The position numbers and the translations under genes were made by a program. A DNA stretch of 64,000 nucleotides from assembly GCF_000177075.1 (NCBI RefSeq), contig NZ_ADEG01000058.1:96971-160970 (forward strand). The letters are read 5' to 3'. This stretch comes from Hoylesella buccalis ATCC 35310 (GTDB lineage: Bacteria; Bacteroidota; Bacteroidia; Bacteroidales; Bacteroidaceae). The notes beneath the pieces were generated by a model, which was not told the DNA's origin, made no database searches, and saw nothing but the letters and a program-made list of their open reading frames with translations. Below, one piece after another: positions 34,219-43,538 of the stretch. How positions within the stretch are numbered: position 1 is the stretch's first letter; each line of letters starts with the position of its first letter.

Positions 34219-37200
34219 ATGAATATACAAGACATTCAACAACTATATGGAGCGTCGCCACAGGCTGGTGCGCTTCGAAAAGCACTGGAAGACAAGTCGG
34301 TTAAGACCGTTTTCCTGCAAGGACTCATGGCTTCCGCCGCCCCTATGCTATTCGCCGGAATGGCCAAACAGCTGACCAAAACCATTCTTTTCATTCTTCA
34401 GGATGCCGATGAGGCTGGCTATTTCTATCACGACCTGACGCAGGCGCTTGGCAATCAGCAGGTGCTGTATTTCCCATCGTCATACCGTAGGGCCGTGAAG
34501 TATGGGCAACGTGATGCCGCCAACGAGATATTGCGCACCGAGGTGTTGTCCAAGCTGGCGGCGGGCAAGCCTCTTTACATCGTCGCCTCGCCCGAATCGC
34601 TCTGCGAACTGGTGGTGTCCAAGCAAAAACTGGACGAGGGTACCATCAAATTGAATGTGGGACAAACGGTAGACCCCATGCAACTGAAGAAAAACTTGCT
34701 GGCTTTTGAGTTCCAGGAAGTGGACTATGTGTACGAACCTGGGCAGTTTGCCGTACGCGGGAGCATTGTAGACGTCTATTCGTTCAGCAGCGAATGGCCT
34801 TTGCGAATCGACTTCTTTGGTGATGAGGTGGATACCATTCGCACCTTTGACGTACAAGACCAGTTGTCTAAGGACAAGCAAACGGCTATAGAAATCGTAC
34901 CTCAATTGGCCACTGCGGACAGTGATAAAGTGCCGTTCCTAAACTTCTTGCCCGCCGACGCGTTGTTGGTGATGAAAGATTTCACCTACGTTCACGACAC
35001 CATCGACCGTGTATACAATGAAGGTTTTGCGTCGCAGGTGGTGCAAGAGCGCATGGAAGGAGCCACAGAGGTAGAGCAACAGGAGATTATTCGCACGCTG
35101 CGAAGAGAGCAGCAACTGATTACGGCACGGCAATTCGCACACGATGTGGCTGGCTTTCAATGTATCCAGTTTGGTACGCAGCCACCCATCACACCACAGG
35201 CCACTATTACCTTCAGCATTACACCGCAACCCTTGTTTCATAAGAACTTTGACTTGCTGCGCCAAACTTTTGAAGACTATGCGCTGCAAGGGTACAGTCT
35301 GTACATCTTTGCCGAGAGCAAGAAGCAGGTAGAGCGCCTTCGTGAGATACTGGGAGCTACGCCCGATGCCGCCCTGCGTGACGATAATGGCGCCCCAAGG
35401 ACATCATCCCGGCTCCAGGAGCCGCTTTCTTTGAAGGGAACGGGCGATGCTTCGCTGCATGAAGGGTTCGTGGACAACAACCTGAGGATATGCTGTTTTA
35501 CCGATCATCAGATATTCGAACGCTTTCATAAGTACAACCTCAAGTCGGATAAGGCGCGCTCAGGCAAGATGGCTCTCACGCTGAAAGAGCTGCAAGAGAT
35601 GGAGCCAGGCGACTTCATCGTGCATGTTGATTTTGGTATTGGTAAGTTTGGAGGTTTGGTGAGAGTGCCTACAGGCAATACGTATCAAGAGATGATTCGC
35701 ATCATCTATCAGCGAGGCGACATTGTAGATGTTTCGATACATGCGCTGTATAAAATCTCCAAGTATCGTCGTAGCGACACTGGCGAACCTCCTCGTTTGT
35801 CTACATTGGGGACAGGTGCGTGGGAACGGCTCAAGGAGAAGACCAAGAAGCGCATCAAGGACATTGCGCGCGATCTCATCAAGTTATATGCCAAGCGTCG
35901 GCATGATAAGGGATTTTCTTTCAGTGCCGATAACTATATGCAGCATGAACTGGAGGCCAGTTTCCTGTACGAGGACACCCCCGATCAGGTAAAGGCCACG
36001 GCAGAAGTGAAAGCAGATATGGAGAAAGCGCGTCCCATGGATCGTTTGGTATGCGGTGATGTAGGATTCGGCAAGACCGAGGTGGCCATTCGGGCAGCGT
36101 TCAAGGCCGCTTGCGACTCCAAGCAGGTGGCCGTGTTGGTGCCAACCACGGTGTTGGCATTCCAGCATTACAAGACTTTCCAAGAGCGGTTGCGTGGCAT
36201 GCCGGTGCGAGTGGATTATCTGTCGCGCGCTCGAAGTGCCAAACAGACCCGTCAGGTGTTGGAGGATTTGGCTGCAGGGCGTATTGACATCATCATCGGG
36301 ACGCACAAGTTGATTGGCAAGTCGGTGAAGTGGCACGACTTAGGTTTGCTCATCATCGACGAGGAACAGAAGTTCGGCGTGTCCACAAAGGAGAAACTTC
36401 GCAAGCTGAAGACCAACGTCGACACGCTCACCATGTCGGCAACGCCCATTCCTCGCACTCTGCAATTCTCGTTGATGGGTGCGCGCGACATGAGCGTTAT
36501 GCGCACGCCGCCGCCCAATCGCTATCCCATTCACACGGAGATTGGTGTTTATGGACATGAAATCATCACCGATGCCATCAACTTTGAGATGAGCCGAAAT
36601 GGGCAAGTGTATTTTGTGAACGACCGTATCTCCACGCTGCCAGAGATTGAGAAGATGATTTTAAAATATGTACCCGATTGCCGTGTGGCGATTGGGCATG
36701 GACAGATGCCGCCCGAACAGTTGGAGACTATCTTGATAGATTTCATGAATCATGATTACGATGTGTTGCTCTCAACTTCGATTGTTGAGAACGGAATTGA
36801 CATCAGCAATGCCAATACCATTATCATCAACAATGCTCATCGCATCGGATTGTCAGACCTTCATCAAATGAGAGGACGTGTGGGACGAAGCAATCGTAAA
36901 GCCTTTTGTTACCTGTTGGCACCTCCTAAGTCGGTTCTCACGCCCGAAGCGCGCCGACGACTCGAAGCACTTGAAACGTTCTCTGAATTAGGTAGCGGGT
37001 TCAACATCGCCATGCAGGACTTGGATATCCGTGGGGCAGGAAATCTCTTAGGGGCAGAACAGAGCGGTTTCATGGAAGATTTGGGGTACGAAACCTATCA
37101 AAAAATCCTTTCACAGGCTGTCACCGAGCTGCGTAATGATGAGTTCAGCGACCTTTACGAAGAGTCTATTGCAAGTGGAGAAGTGGTGTCTGGAGCCGAT

Positions 37201-37662
37201 TTCGTGGATGATTGTGCCGTGGAGAGCGATTTGGAAATGTATTTCCCCGATAGTTATGTGCCCGGTAGCAGTGAGCGTATGTTGCTGTATAGGGAATTGG
37301 ATAATATTGAAGATGATAACGAATTGGCAGCATATCGGCAGCGGTTGATCGATCGTTTCGGTCCCATTCCCCACGAAGGAGAAGAACTCATGAATGTCGT
37401 TGCATTGCGACGCGTGGGTAAGCGCTTAGGGTGTGAGAAGCTCATGCTGAAACAAGGCAGAATGACCATGCAGTTTGTGAGCAATCCCATGAGTGCATAT
37501 TACAAGAGCAAGGCATTTGATAATGTGCTCAACTATATCGGTAGGCACCCTCGCCGATGTGATTTGAAAGAAATAAAAGGTAGGCGCATGATGCACGTCA
37601 GTGAGGTGGAAAGTGCCAATGAAGGGTTGAGCATACTTCGAGAAATCGACGGTATGGCTTAA
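34219..37662 (+). CDS. mfd: Transcription-repair coupling factor
   Basis: 1147 residues from MNIQDIQQLYGASP (34219); longer in-frame starts overlap the promoter and the 22-bp array. Mfd dislodges stalled RNA polymerase and recruits UvrA to DNA lesions. Domains in order: UvrB-homology region (~1-340), CarD-like polymerase-interacting domain (~470-540, MEPGDFIVHVDFGIGKFGG), superfamily 2 translocase with Walker A CGDVGFGKTEVAIRAAF (~615), DEEQ box IIDEEQKFGV, SATPIPRTLQFSLMG, and motif VI RVGRSNRKAFCY, then the C-terminal TRCF domain (~970 on). The length and motifs are complete. Confidence 0.97.
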   Translation: MNIQDIQQLYGASPQAGALRKALEDKSVKTVFLQGLMASAAPMLFAGMAKQLTKTILFILQDADEAGYFYHDLTQALGNQQVLYFPSSYRRAVKYGQRDAANEILRTEVLSKLAAGKPLYIVASPESLCELVVSKQKLDEGTIKLNVGQTVDPMQLKKNLLAFEFQEVDYVYEPGQFAVRGSIVDVYSFSSEWPLRIDFFGDEVDTIRTFDVQDQLSKDKQTAIEIVPQLATADSDKVPFLNFLPADALLVMKDFTYVHDTIDRVYNEGFASQVVQERMEGATEVEQQEIIRTLRREQQLITARQFAHDVAGFQCIQFGTQPPITPQATITFSITPQPLFHKNFDLLRQTFEDYALQGYSLYIFAESKKQVERLREILGATPDAALRDDNGAPRTSSRLQEPLSLKGTGDASLHEGFVDNNLRICCFTDHQIFERFHKYNLKSDKARSGKMALTLKELQEMEPGDFIVHVDFGIGKFGGLVRVPTGNTYQEMIRIIYQRGDIVDVSIHALYKISKYRRSDTGEPPRLSTLGTGAWERLKEKTKKRIKDIARDLIKLYAKRRHDKGFSFSADNYMQHELEASFLYEDTPDQVKATAEVKADMEKARPMDRLVCGDVGFGKTEVAIRAAFKAACDSKQVAVLVPTTVLAFQHYKTFQERLRGMPVRVDYLSRARSAKQTRQVLEDLAAGRIDIIIGTHKLIGKSVKWHDLGLLIIDEEQKFGVSTKEKLRKLKTNVDTLTMSATPIPRTLQFSLMGARDMSVMRTPPPNRYPIHTEIGVYGHEIITDAINFEMSRNGQVYFVNDRISTLPEIEKMILKYVPDCRVAIGHGQMPPEQLETILIDFMNHDYDVLLSTSIVENGIDISNANTIIINNAHRIGLSDLHQMRGRVGRSNRKAFCYLLAPPKSVLTPEARRRLEALETFSELGSGFNIAMQDLDIRGAGNLLGAEQSGFMEDLGYETYQKILSQAVTELRNDEFSDLYEESIASGEVVSGADFVDDCAVESDLEMYFPDSYVPGSSERMLLYRELDNIEDDNELAAYRQRLIDRFGPIPHEGEELMNVVALRRVGKRLGCEKLMLKQGRMTMQFVSNPMSAYYKSKAFDNVLNYIGRHPRRCDLKEIKGRRMMHVSEVESANEGLSILREIDGMA

Positions 37663-37715
37663 TGCTTTTGTGCTTTGTTCCCTAAGGTTGCCATCCTGCA
37701 TGGAAAGGAGTAGGG

Positions 37716-38258
37716 TCAAAGATATTCAGAAAAGTATTTCCAGAGTGGCGCAATCATCAGGGCTTGCATGAATTCCCCGTTTTTCAACATCTCAAACACT
37801 TTTTCCTTGGGCAGCAATTTGAATTCGATATCTTCTGTGCGGTCCAAGTGTTGGCTGCTCACGGGCTTCACTCCCTTTGCCAAAAAACAATGACAAAGGT
37901 TGGTCATGGTGCTGGGATTGGCAGAGATGGTCATGAGTTTTGTCCATGTGCCACCACCATAACCGGTCTCTTCTTGCAGTTCTCGTTGGGCGGCATCAAG
38001 GGGTTTCTCATCTTTTTCAATCACGCCGGCACAGATTTCTGAAGACACGATGCCCAGTGCGTGCCGCCATTGCTGTTCGATAATCAGGTTGCCTTCTGTA
38101 TCTTCTGCAATCACATTGATCCAATCGGGATATTCCAGTACATAATACTCGTCATGAATCACGCCGTTGGGCAGTTGCACCTCGTCTCGACGAGCCGTGA
38201 GCCAAGGGCGCTTGATGATGTAATCCGACTTTAAGGTTTTCCATTTCTTGATTGGCAT
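37716..38258 (-). CDS. NUDIX hydrolase (ADP-ribose pyrophosphatase-like)
   Basis: 180 residues. The Nudix box is complete: AGVIEKDEKPLDAAQRELQEETGY (residues ~77-100), with the catalytic REXXEE part RELQEETG. The N-terminal WLTARRDEVQLPNG and YVLEYPDWINVIA strands fit the ADP-sugar pyrophosphatase group, which clears ADP-ribose and related compounds; the substrate is not certain. It converges on mfd with a 53-base gap whose CCCTA/TAGGG arms may form a weak shared terminator. Confidence 0.9.
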   Translation of the reverse strand: MPIKKWKTLKSDYIIKRPWLTARRDEVQLPNGVIHDEYYVLEYPDWINVIAEDTEGNLIIEQQWRHALGIVSSEICAGVIEKDEKPLDAAQRELQEETGYGGGTWTKLMTISANPSTMTNLCHCFLAKGVKPVSSQHLDRTEDIEFKLLPKEKVFEMLKNGEFMQALMIAPLWKYFSEYL

Positions 38259-38476
38259 AAGTTTCTTTTTTAGGTGTGAAGGTTAGACTGTATTTTTACC
38301 GTAGTAAAGCCCTGTTACGTCATCCTGTAGGCCAGTTATCCTGCAGGTCAACCCAATGAGCTGCTAGGCGAAGTTACGAATAAATGGATATTCCCACAAA
38401 TGATGCAGGCATAAAATGATGATTGTAGTTGCATTTTGAAGGTGAATCTTCATTATTAAAAAAACAACGGGTATTT

Positions 38477-38507
38477 TTTGAAACCTCTTTCTTTTGTTGT
38501 ATCTTTG
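38477..38507 (+). promoter_or_regulatory. Promoter of the men gene cluster
   Basis: TTTG (38477-38480), 19 bases, TATCTTTG (38500-38507), 22 bases before the first ATG of the cluster. Confidence 0.8.
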
Positions 38508-38529
38508 AAGTTGATAACCAAAAATTACA

Positions 38530-38946
38530 ATGGATTTAGAACGTATCAAAGATATTATCAAGCGACAGGATGGCTTGTCTAACACCTTGGGCATGGAATT
38601 TATCTCCACTCCCGAGCCTGATACCTGTATGGCACGGATGAAGGTGGACGATAGCAACAAGCAGGTATTTGGTTTTTTAAGTGGGGGTGCTACCTTGGCA
38701 CTGGCCGAAAATTTGGCGGGTGTGGGGAGTATGGCACTTTGTCCCGACAAGATATGCGTGGGTATCAATGTCAGCGGCAACCATGTCAGGCCGGTGATGG
38801 AAGGCGATACCGTGACGGCCTACGGTCGGTTGCAGCACAAGGGTGACACACTGCACCAGTGGCACATCGAGATTAAGGACCAAAACGACAAGCTCATCTC
38901 AACCGTTCAGGTGACTAATTTTGCCATGCGTAAACCAAAAAAATGA
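38530..38946 (+). CDS. Hotdog-fold (PaaI-like) thioesterase at the head of the men cluster
   Basis: 138 residues, one hotdog domain. GFLSGGATLALAENLAGVGSM holds the central helix (with the acidic catalytic residue in ALAENLA), then VGINVSGNHVRPVMEGDTVTAYGRL, the typical thioesterase strand signature. In the menaquinone pathway a thioesterase of this fold hydrolyses DHNA-CoA to DHNA (MenI). Position as the first gene, overlapping menF by 4 bases, strongly suggests that role, though sequence alone would only say PaaI-like. Confidence 0.85.
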   Translation: MDLERIKDIIKRQDGLSNTLGMEFISTPEPDTCMARMKVDDSNKQVFGFLSGGATLALAENLAGVGSMALCPDKICVGINVSGNHVRPVMEGDTVTAYGRLQHKGDTLHQWHIEIKDQNDKLISTVQVTNFAMRKPKK

Positions 38947-40058
38947 GCAGTATAGCATACTATCGGCTTCCGCATGCCGAGCATTTCATCCGACTGGAAC
39001 AGACACAGGGCGAGCCTGAAGTGCTGACTCGGCTGACTGAACTCAATGGACGGGAAGGGTTTGTTATGGCTCCCTTTACCATTGATGCCGCCCATCCCAT
39101 CGTGTTGATGCATCCTGACAAGGTGCAAGAAGAGAATATAAATGAGAGTGACCCTTGCTCTTGCCAGCGTGACGGACGGCTTATGGATGCCGAAAAACAG
39201 GAAGAACGGTTGGCTTATGGACGTGATTTCCGCCAATTTCACCAAGCACTGAAGGCTGAAAAGTTTGACAAGTTGGTACTTGCCCGCAGCGAAGAGGTGG
39301 AGCGATGTGACGGCGCAAATGCCGAAAGTTTGTTCTTAGCAGCCTGTCGATGCTATCCGCGACAGGCCATCGTTTTGGTTTGCACGCCCATGACCGGCAC
39401 TTGGCTCATGGCTACTCCCGAGGTGTTGCTGTCTGGGGATGGAGAACGGTGGCGAACCATGGCGTTAGCTGGCACGATGAAGCTCAACGATGATGAAAGT
39501 CAACCTGTGATGTCAAGACAGCTTGCTGGTAACAAGCTGTCGGTAGGAGAGCGTGTATGGTCAGATAAGAACAGACAGGAACAACGGTGTGTGGCCATGT
39601 ATATACAACAAAGTCTGGTTCCTTTCGCAGCCCATGTCGAGGAGAGAGGCCCCTATACCGTACAAGCGGGTGGCTTGGTGCATCTACGTACTGACTTCAC
39701 CTTCGAACTTCGTGACCCAAATCAGCTGGGAACGTTACTCGAAGCTTTGCATCCCACACCTGCTGTGTGTGGATTGCCCAAGGCGGAGGCGCACCGTTTT
39801 ATCTTGCAAAACGAGCATATCCATCGAAGTTATTACAGTGGCTTTGTGGGTTTGCTCAATCCCAAGGGCGAGACACATCTGTATGTCTCGCTTCGCTGTA
39901 TGCAAATCTCAGACCGTAGCTACCGCTTCTATGCCGGCGGAGGCCTACTCGCCGATAGTATTGAGCAGCAGGAGTGGGAAGAAACTGTGGCGAAGATGGA
40001 AACGATGAAAAAGGTAGTGGCCTCTCCCCCAACCCCTCCCCAAAGGGAAGGAGAGTGA
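38943..40058 (+). CDS. menF: Isochorismate synthase
   Basis: 371 residues. Converts chorismate to isochorismate, the first committed step to menaquinone. Signatures of the chorismate-binding domain: FDKLVLARSEEVE, TGTWLMATPEVLL, MALAGTMKL, HPTPAVCGLPKAEAHRFI, RSYYSGFVGLL and YAGGGLLADSIEQQEWEE. The start overlaps the upstream gene (ATGA). The last residues, SPPTPPQREGE, are not enzyme: they are encoded by a G/C-rich REP-like palindrome that has replaced the original stop region. A 247-base repeat-rich gap separates it from menD. Confidence 0.93.
   Translation: MSSIAYYRLPHAEHFIRLEQTQGEPEVLTRLTELNGREGFVMAPFTIDAAHPIVLMHPDKVQEENINESDPCSCQRDGRLMDAEKQEERLAYGRDFRQFHQALKAEKFDKLVLARSEEVERCDGANAESLFLAACRCYPRQAIVLVCTPMTGTWLMATPEVLLSGDGERWRTMALAGTMKLNDDESQPVMSRQLAGNKLSVGERVWSDKNRQEQRCVAMYIQQSLVPFAAHVEERGPYTVQAGGLVHLRTDFTFELRDPNQLGTLLEALHPTPAVCGLPKAEAHRFILQNEHIHRSYYSGFVGLLNPKGETHLYVSLRCMQISDRSYRFYAGGGLLADSIEQQEWEETVAKMETMKKVVASPPTPPQREGE
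40019..40055. repeat. REP-like G/C-rich palindrome at the 3' end of menF
   Basis: CTCTCCCCCAACCCCTCCCC followed by AAAGGGAAGGAGAG. The same CTCCCC..GGGGAGG type recurs at 55906-55950 and 56256-56298. The coding frame of menF runs through it. Confidence 0.7.
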
Positions 40059-40064
40059 TTAGCT

Positions 40065-40300
40065 GATAACTTTGAACTTTGAACATTGAGCTTTGAACTT
40101 TGAACTTTATGGTTAGCAAAGCTATCAACTCGTCTACTTGTCAACTATCAACTTGTCAACTATCAACTTGTGCACTATCAACTGTCAACTTAAAAACTTA
40201 ATAACTCACATACTCAAGATCTAAAAAAACTATCAACTCGTCAACTCGTCAACTTGTAACTTGTCAACTATTGACTTGTAAACTCGTCAACTAAACACTT
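40065..40300. repeat. Heptamer/octamer simple-repeat tract between menF and menD
   Basis: Opens with TTTGAAC heptamers and TTTATGGTTAGCAAAGC, which is shared with 55790-55810, then many AACTCGTC/AACTTGTC-type units and CTATCAACT variants. It occupies the gap inside an otherwise tight operon. No hairpin terminator was seen. Confidence 0.75.
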
Positions 40301-40305
40301 CTTCC

Positions 40306-42018
40306 ATGCCCTATTCAGACAAAGAGAACGTCAATATACTCACCGCATTATTAGTGGCACACGGTGTGAAACACGCTGTGGTGTGTCCCGGTTCGCGCAA
40401 TGCACCCATTGTACATAATCTCAACGAATGCCCCAACATCACATGCCACCCGGTGACAGACGAGCGTTCGGCTGGATTTTTTGCCTTGGGTATGGCTCAA
40501 ATCATAAGGCATCCTGTTGCCGTTTGTGTCACCTCGGGTACAGCGTTGCTCAATCTTTTGCCAGCTACGGCAGAGGCTTATTATCAACATGTGCCTTTGG
40601 TAGTGATTTCGGCTGATAGACCTGCGATGTGGATTGACCAACAAGACGGTCAAACCCTGCCACAGTTGGATGCTTTAGGGCGTTTTGTCAGTAAGGCAGT
40701 CTCGTTACCTGAGCCTTCTACTGATGACGAACGGTGGTACTGTAATCGATTGGTAAACGAAGCGTTGCTTTGTTGTCAGCGGCATGGTGGCAGTCCGGTA
40801 CATTTGAATGTGCCTATTTCAGAACCCTTGTTCACGTTCAATGTGCCAGCGTTGCCAACCGAACGGGCGATTCGACAGGTAGTGGCAACGACCGATGTGG
40901 CTCACTGTCAGTCGCTTTTGGCGGATATCCAGTCAGCCCAACGCCCGATGATAGTCGTGGGACAGTTAAGTAACAAAGAGGCTCGGCGCATGGCTTTGCA
41001 ATTATGTGCGTTGTCAGCGGATGTGGTAGTTGTGTACGAATGTCTCGGAATGGCTTGTCATGAGGATACGTCTCGCTATCCCGATTCACCAACCGAAGGG
41101 CTTTTTCCTCTACATATAGATAAGGTATTGATGCGCATGCAGCGGGTAGAACAATATCAACCAGATGTAGTGGTGTACCTTGGTGGAACGTTGGTGAGTA
41201 AGCGTTTGAAAGCGTTTCTGCGCCAATCTCCAGCCGCCAAGACTTGGATTGTCAATGAGCGGGGAGCAATATACGATACTTTTCAAAACCTGACAGGCGT
41301 GATTGAGGGTGCGCCGTATGATGTCTTGGAGGTAATCTTGCGGTATGTCCGTGGGGAAAAAGAAAGACAAAGGCTGCCTTTTGAGTCTGGTTTTCGTTCA
41401 AGATGGGCAACGCTGATTCAACAAGTGCAGGCGCAGACAGAGCGTTTTCATCCCCCTTACTCTTCATGGCTGGCTGTGAAAAGATTTTTTGAGACTGCAA
41501 GTCACAAGGACAGGTATGTACTCCATGCCGCCAACAGCATGTCCGTTAGGCTGGTTAACCACTTTTCCAGCGACTATGTTTTTTGTAATCGGGGTGTCAA
41601 TGGCATTGACGGAAGTTTGTCAACGGCAGCAGGTTGCTCGCTGGTGACAACTCAAAACGTGTATTGCGTCATCGGTGATTTGAGTTTCTTCTACGACCAA
41701 AACGCCCTGTGGCATAGCTTAGGGGGCAATTTCAGAGTGCTGTTGTTGAACAATGGGGGTGGGGGTATCTTTCAAAGTTTGCCGGGTTTGAAAGAGAGTA
41801 CGGCTCAGCAGACATTGATTTCTGCCCAACATCATACCACGGCTTGGGGGATTTGCCAGCAAAACAACGTAGCTTACCTTTCGGCACACGATGAGGAAGA
41901 ACTTGAAAATAACATGAATCGCTTTGTGAACGACAACTTTGACCGCCCCGTAGTCTTTGAGGTGTTTACCTCGCAAGAACAAGATGAACAGGCAATGAAC
42001 GAATACAAACAAGTTTAA
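40306..42018 (+). CDS. menD: SEPHCHC synthase (2-succinyl-5-enolpyruvyl-6-hydroxy-3-cyclohexene-1-carboxylate synthase)
   Basis: 570 residues. A thiamine-diphosphate enzyme adding a succinyl semialdehyde unit from 2-oxoglutarate to isochorismate. The N-terminal pyrimidine-binding domain has VVCPGSRNAPIVH and the active-site acid in TDERSAGFFALGMA. The C-terminal cofactor motif GDLSFFYDQNALWH ... LLNNGGGGIF is clear. The start MPYSDKENVNILTALL matches family N-termini. It lies 6 bases before menB. Confidence 0.96.
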   Translation: MPYSDKENVNILTALLVAHGVKHAVVCPGSRNAPIVHNLNECPNITCHPVTDERSAGFFALGMAQIIRHPVAVCVTSGTALLNLLPATAEAYYQHVPLVVISADRPAMWIDQQDGQTLPQLDALGRFVSKAVSLPEPSTDDERWYCNRLVNEALLCCQRHGGSPVHLNVPISEPLFTFNVPALPTERAIRQVVATTDVAHCQSLLADIQSAQRPMIVVGQLSNKEARRMALQLCALSADVVVVYECLGMACHEDTSRYPDSPTEGLFPLHIDKVLMRMQRVEQYQPDVVVYLGGTLVSKRLKAFLRQSPAAKTWIVNERGAIYDTFQNLTGVIEGAPYDVLEVILRYVRGEKERQRLPFESGFRSRWATLIQQVQAQTERFHPPYSSWLAVKRFFETASHKDRYVLHAANSMSVRLVNHFSSDYVFCNRGVNGIDGSLSTAAGCSLVTTQNVYCVIGDLSFFYDQNALWHSLGGNFRVLLLNNGGGGIFQSLPGLKESTAQQTLISAQHHTTAWGICQQNNVAYLSAHDEEELENNMNRFVNDNFDRPVVFEVFTSQEQDEQAMNEYKQV

Positions 42019-42024
42019 TTTGAT

Positions 42025-42852
42025 ATGGAAAAGAGACAATGGAAGTCCATTGACGGCTTCAACTTTAAGGAAATCCTCTTCGAGGAGTATAACAGAATTG
42101 CAAAGATCACGATTAATCGTGAGCGTTATCGCAACGCTTTTACACCGCTCACTACATGGGAAATGTCGCAAGCCTTTGCCTATTGCCGAGAGTGTGCGGG
42201 CATTCGTGTGGTTATTCTCACGGGAGCAGGAGACAAAGCATTTTGCTCTGGGGGCGACATGCACGTGAAGGGACGAGGCGGATATGTAGGAACAGACGGC
42301 GTGCCACGCCTCAACGTGCTGGACGTGCAGATGCAAATTCGACGCTTACCCAAACCTGTGATTGCCATGGTGAATGGTTATGCCATCGGAGGAGGGCATG
42401 TGTTGCATGTCATGTGTGACCTGACGATTGCCAGTGAGAATGCCATTTTCGGCCAAACGGGACCAAAGGTAGGCTCTTTTGATGCGGGTTTTGGCGCTTC
42501 GTACTTGGCTCGAATGGTGGGACAGAAGCGCGCCAGGGAGATTTGGTTCATGTGCAAGCAGTACTCGGCACACGAGGCAGAGCGTATGGGCATGGTGAAC
42601 AAGGTGGTGCCATTCGATGAATTGGAGGATGAATGCGTGTCATGGGCGGAGACAATGATGCAGCGTTCGCCCTTGGCGTTACGCATGATTAAGGCTGGAC
42701 TGAATGCCGAGTTGGACGGACAAGCTGGTATTCAGGAGTTGGCTGGCGATGCTACCATGCTGTATTACACCATGGATGAGGCGCAAGAAGGTGGAAAAGC
42801 GTTCTTGGAGAAACGCAAACCCGACTTTGATAAGTATCCGCAGTTTCCTTAA
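42025..42852 (+). CDS. menB: 1,4-dihydroxy-2-naphthoyl-CoA synthase
   Basis: 275 residues, a crotonase-fold enzyme that cyclises o-succinylbenzoyl-CoA. Family signatures: [20 protein letters not shown] at the start, SGGDMHVKG (oxyanion hole region), [20 protein letters not shown] and [21 protein letters not shown], and the C-terminal [11 protein letters not shown] tail. It follows menD by 6 bases and is separated from menC by a repeat and a four-helix-bundle gene. Confidence 0.97.
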   Translation: MEKRQWKSIDGFNFKEILFEEYNRIAKITINRERYRNAFTPLTTWEMSQAFAYCRECAGIRVVILTGAGDKAFCSGGDMHVKGRGGYVGTDGVPRLNVLDVQMQIRRLPKPVIAMVNGYAIGGGHVLHVMCDLTIASENAIFGQTGPKVGSFDAGFGASYLARMVGQKRAREIWFMCKQYSAHEAERMGMVNKVVPFDELEDECVSWAETMMQRSPLALRMIKAGLNAELDGQAGIQELAGDATMLYYTMDEAQEGGKAFLEKRKPDFDKYPQFP

Positions 42853-42855
42853 AAC

Positions 42856-42955
42856 TAATGGGGCTAATAGGGCTAATAGGCCCAATTAGGCTAATTAGGC
42901 TAATTAGCCTAATAAGCCCAATAGGCCTAATAAGGCCAATAAGCCCAATAAATAA
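42856..42955. repeat. CTAATAGGC-type repeat tract before the four-helix-bundle gene
   Basis: About a hundred bases of 8-10-base variants of GGCTAATAGG and its complement CCTAATAAGCC, first in one orientation then the other, so the tract could fold on itself. It lies exactly between the menB stop and the inserted gene. Confidence 0.85.
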
Positions 42956-42979
42956 TAACCACTAAAAAAACTACAAGCC

Positions 42980-43534
42980 ATGCAAACCAACCAGTTTTTG
43001 CCGCAAAAAGGTAATTATCAAAACTTAATTGTTTATCAAAAAACCGAGTGCATCTATGACATTACCTTTTATTTTGCTCACCACTTTTTGGCAAAGAACG
43101 ACAGAACGGTAGACCAAATGGTACAAGCGGCTCGCTCGGGAAAACAGAATATAGCGGAGGGATGTGCTGCTTCAACCACTTCATCTGAAACAGAAATAAA
43201 GCTATTGAATGTGGCTAAGGCAAGTTTGCAGGAGTTGTTGATAGATTATCAGGATTATTTGCGGGTGAGAGAGCTTGCTGTCTGGGATGTGAATGATGCG
43301 AGAACAATACAGACCAGACGTGTTTGCGCGCGGCATAACGACTCGGCATATTATCGAAACGCCATCAAGGAAAGAAGTGATGAGACCATTGCGAACATTG
43401 CTATTACACTCATTCATCAAGCTGACATATTCCTTAGAAAATACATCAACCGGGTGAAAGATGATTTTGTGAAGCAAGGTGGAATCAGAGAGCAAATGTC
43501 GAAGGCAAGAATTGATTATAGAAAAAGTCATTGA
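42980..43534 (+). CDS. Four-helix-bundle protein (S23/23S-rRNA-intervening-sequence type)
   Basis: 184 residues. Matches the four-helix-bundle family: NLIVYQKTECIYDITFYF (helix 1), VDQMVQAARSGKQNIAEGC (signature), EIKLLNVAKASLQELLIDYQDYL (helix 3) and DETIANIAITLIHQADIFLRKYI (helix 4). The C-terminal KDDFVKQGGIREQMS belongs to the longer variant. Relatives sit in rRNA intervening sequences or act as accessory proteins (Avd) of diversity-generating retroelements, but no reverse transcriptase is here and the function is unknown. It interrupts the men genes and is directly preceded by the CTAATAGGC tract, which suggests an acquired unit. menC starts 5 bases after its stop, so it is read through. 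Confidence 0.9.
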   Translation: MQTNQFLPQKGNYQNLIVYQKTECIYDITFYFAHHFLAKNDRTVDQMVQAARSGKQNIAEGCAASTTSSETEIKLLNVAKASLQELLIDYQDYLRVRELAVWDVNDARTIQTRRVCARHNDSAYYRNAIKERSDETIANIAITLIHQADIFLRKYINRVKDDFVKQGGIREQMSKARIDYRKSH

Positions 43535-43538
43535 TAAG

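Noticed and set aside
37663..37715. Terminator between mfd and the NUDIX gene
   Set aside because: Only CCCTA/TAGGG arms with a long loop and no T-run; too weak to list as a feature.
37426..38042. ORFs overlapping the ends of mfd and the NUDIX gene
   Set aside because: Frames opposite well-defined genes with no independent support.
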